A stretch of DNA of 64,000 nucleotides from Rotaria socialis (Eukaryota; Rotifera; Eurotatoria; Philodinida; Philodinidae), in the NCBI GenBank assembly GCA_905331475.1, contig CAJNYU010001458.1, positions 150,475 through 214,474 on the forward strand, written 5' to 3'. A model generated the notes under the pieces. It was given only the letters and a program-made list of their open reading frames with translations. It had not been told where the DNA came from and ran no database searches. This document shows, one piece after another, positions 61,963 through 64,000 of the stretch (position 1 is its first letter; every line of letters begins with the position of its first letter). The translations under genes were made by a program, and so were the position numbers.

Positions 61963-62780
61963 CAGTATAAAACCTCTCTTGAGTGAACGCTATGCGGACC
62001 GTCCAAAATGTGTTCACTAAGGGAGGTGTTCATTATAGGGAGGTTTTGTATTGACTGACCTTATAATATATGTAGAAAACAACATTTTTCAGATTCTTGA
62101 TTTATGAATTCATGCTATGTATAATAACTGAAGTAAGTATGCATTGATTAATTCACTCTTTCATCTACTGTACAGTTTATTTACTGTTAATTTTAAAAGT
62201 ATTTCATCTAATTTACAACTTATTTACTTCTGATTAACACACATTTCTATATATTCAGGCTTGCGTTTGATGATTTTTGATACACTTCAGATAGAGATTT
62301 TGTATTTTTTGACAAGCGCACGATATTAAACGTTGTTTTTATTTTCACGAATTAATTCTATTTTTTCAGATAAAGTCAACATGTTTCGTGCCTTCATCTC
62401 ACAATAATGTATAAGAAAGCGAAAAGTTCTGTCTATTGAGATAGCCGAACTCGTCATACTCTATTCAATTTTATTTTTCTGTTCTTTTCGTGCGACAGAT
62501 TCATTCGTGCTGCATTGACGAGCATTCATTTTCATATAATCGTTCAACATATAAGCACCGCTTTTTATTTCTCTCTTTTTTAATTCTGGTGAAAGTGCAC
62601 ATTTGATAGCTTATATGTTCACTATGCAGAGGTTTTCTCTAGTAACGTAACCAAAAAAAGTGTTCAATGTTCAGAGTACGGAGGTGTTCACTTTATAGAG
62701 GTTCACTCACAGCAACATTTTCTTGGGGGGACCAAAGCATGCGTTCAGATTAGAGGTGTTCCCTAACAGAGGTTTTACTG
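61963..62780. mobile_element. Non-autonomous pogo/Tc1-like DNA transposon
   Basis: About 818 bp with terminal inverted repeats CAGTATAAAACCTCT (left) and, reverse-complemented, CAGTAAAACCTCT (right), flanked by TA on each side (61961-61962, 62781-62782). Sub-terminal copies of GAGGTGTTCA or GAGGTTTT occur at about 62020-62046, 62625-62640, 62680-62705 and 62745-62775. TA target sites and CAGT termini fit the pogo/Tc1-mariner superfamily. No transposase frame inside, so it would depend on an enzyme from elsewhere. The right end abuts the second copy of the 141-bp repeat exactly. Confidence 0.75.
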
Positions 62781-62923
62781 TATATGAATGCATGTGTGTG
62801 CATGTGTTAACAAAACAAAATAATGTATGATAATGGTGACTTTTTTTCTTCTGCTATTCGTTTCGCTCGTAAGTCATTCTTTGTCCGAGTTTGATTTTTC
62901 GTTTAACTTGTTTTCTCTGTTTT
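62781..62923. repeat. Dispersed 141-bp repeat, copy 2
   Basis: Same-orientation copy of 57612-57752, about 94 percent identical by eye. Homology begins at the TA flanking the pogo-like element and ends near TTTTCTCTGTTTTC. Confidence 0.85.
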
Positions 62924-63730
62924 CGAGTAGCTGTCTAATTCGACTTCGACTATAAATGGAAAAAAAACACTTTCATTTTTTCTCGCAATGGCGAGAAAAG
63001 ATTTAGTTTTAATAAATTATACAATTTATAAATTGACCTTCACTCCCATTTATAAGTTAGGAATAGATTTAGATTTCCTGGTTATACACTGCAAAATTTA
63101 TTGAGGTTGTAGTAAGTAATGCTTGTTGGATAGTTTTAATTCTCGTGTAGATTTGAGAGATATGAATATAAATTTGTTTAGTGCAATTTAAATTTTTTCG
63201 GATGAAAGACTTGAATTTGTTTGTATCGGGTTTAAATATTGCTGCAGAAGAATGTGCTATATCAGTATCAACAATTCGAAGAGAATCAGGCCTGATTATT
63301 GTTTTTGAATTTTAGTGGTGTAAAGTGTTTTAGTATATGGGGTAATACGACTCTTTTTTTCGATGTTGTATTCGGAGAGGCATTATTTTTCGATGTTGTA
63401 TTCGGAGAGACATTATTTTTCGTATGGTTGTGTATTGGATTGCTTTCATTGGCTCGATTCATAGTCGACGGTGGACGTAAGCGCATTTTGACTATTCTGC
63501 ACTTCATTCTGTATGCTTTCGATTGCATTTTATGACATGGCTGTATGAATTCGTTTTATTTCGTCGTTGTTTGCTTTCTGTCAGCTTTCTATGGTGTTAC
63601 TATAAATAGACGGTGTGCACATTGCTTCACATGATTAGAATTTCTTTTATTTCGTTCACGTTTATCACAAATCGAATGGTTTAATTTTTAAAATAAATCA
63701 TTTAGATAGATATTCTTTGTATAGAAATTA
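62924..63730. other. Repeat-poor region with a 30-bp tandem repeat
   Basis: About 0.8 kb without a supported gene. Holds the tandem duplication at 63361-63420. Short frames on both strands over this repeat are not supported as genes. Confidence 0.35.
63361..63420. repeat. 30-bp tandem repeat, two units
   Basis: Unit starts CGATGTTGTATTCGGAGAG and ends CATTATTTTT; the two units differ at one base. A partial poly-T end precedes the first unit. Confidence 0.9.
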
Positions 63731-63779
63731 TAACATTGCAGGGTGTGGGTGCAGGTGTCTGTAGACCCGTTGTCCGCCT

Positions 63780-63870
63780 TTCCCGGTCGAAGAAAACGAT
63801 CAGTAAACGATCGTATACGATACAAATACGACCCGTTTTACGTGCCGTATTTTCCCCGTACACTGTAAAC
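63780..63870. mobile_element. Partial CCCAGG-type GC-rich element 4 (tentative)
   Basis: Begins CCCGGTCGAAGAA, close to the CCCAGGTCGARCA end of elements 2 and 3, and continues with words of the same kind (CGATCGTATACG, CCGTTTTACGTGCCGTA). The right boundary is not clear. Confidence 0.4.
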
Positions 63871-64000
63871 TAGAAAATTACTTGTAGAATTTAATCAAGG
63901 ATATTCCAGGAAGGCCTATATGAATTCACCGATGAATTTTTAAATTCTTGAAAATAAGATATTCAAAAGATAAAAAAATATGAACTTCGATTTTCTAATT

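Noticed and set aside
63735..63760. GGGTGTGGGTG resembling the bdelloid telomere-type TGTGGG unit
   Set aside because: Only one to two units; too short to call a telomeric or retroelement-associated tract.

Overview
The window looks like nuclear DNA of a small-genome animal, most likely a bdelloid rotifer (inference from overall look: AT-rich, many introns of 49-90 bp mixed with a few of 0.7-2.5 kb, compact gene spacing, and animal-type genes such as ORAI, STUB1, tomosyn, RFC1 and POMGNT1). No bacterial operon, rRNA, tRNA or CRISPR was seen. Almost all genes are split by GT-AG introns, so coordinates below span first to last recognised coding base; exons were joined by eye from reading frame and family similarity.

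Layout. 326-6243 (-): a POMGNT1-like O-mannosyl glycan glycosyltransferase with ILEI stem domains and an apparent pair of mutually exclusive exons. 6347-9632 (+): PYROXD2, sharing a 103-bp head-to-head promoter gap with the previous gene. 10780-18599 (+): an 11-TM amino-acid-transporter-like gene whose 2.6-kb intron contains a complete intronless 7-TM receptor-like gene. 20236-22076: PGAP4. 22668-23418: ORAI. 23566-26049: STUB1/CHIP. 26962-29190: XPNPEP2-like aminopeptidase P. 30296-31445: ETFA. 32609-33226 and 34407-35024 (-): two tandem evectin/PLEKHB-like PH-domain genes. 36030-37330: NDUFB7. 37583-38030 (+) and 38215-39891 (-): two LAMTOR5 paralogues tail to tail with nearly the same exon sizes. 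40130-43899 (-) RFC1 and 44282-46443 (+) OGG1 form a divergent replication/repair pair. 47765-57091 (+): tomosyn (STXBP5-like).

The last ~6.5 kb (57.6-64 kb) is different: repeat-rich, with GC-richer blocks of about 256-290 bp that begin and end in CCCAGG-type inverted repeats, a ~818-bp pogo/Tc1-like non-autonomous transposon, a 141-bp duplicate of tomosyn 3' sequence, and two fragmentary genes. One CCCAGG block sits inside a coding exon of an unrecognised gene; taking it out together with one copy of the flanking TA gives back a continuous reading frame.

Most genes are unrelated housekeeping or signalling genes (Golgi glycosylation, mitochondrial electron transfer, lysosomal mTOR signalling, calcium entry, protein quality control, exocytosis) and no common pathway links the window, except the adjacent RFC1/OGG1 pair. 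The strongest candidates for new biology are the looped-out exon pair in the POMGNT1-like gene, the TA-flanked insert in coding sequence, and the STUB1 U-box that carries the four cysteines of a RING zinc site.
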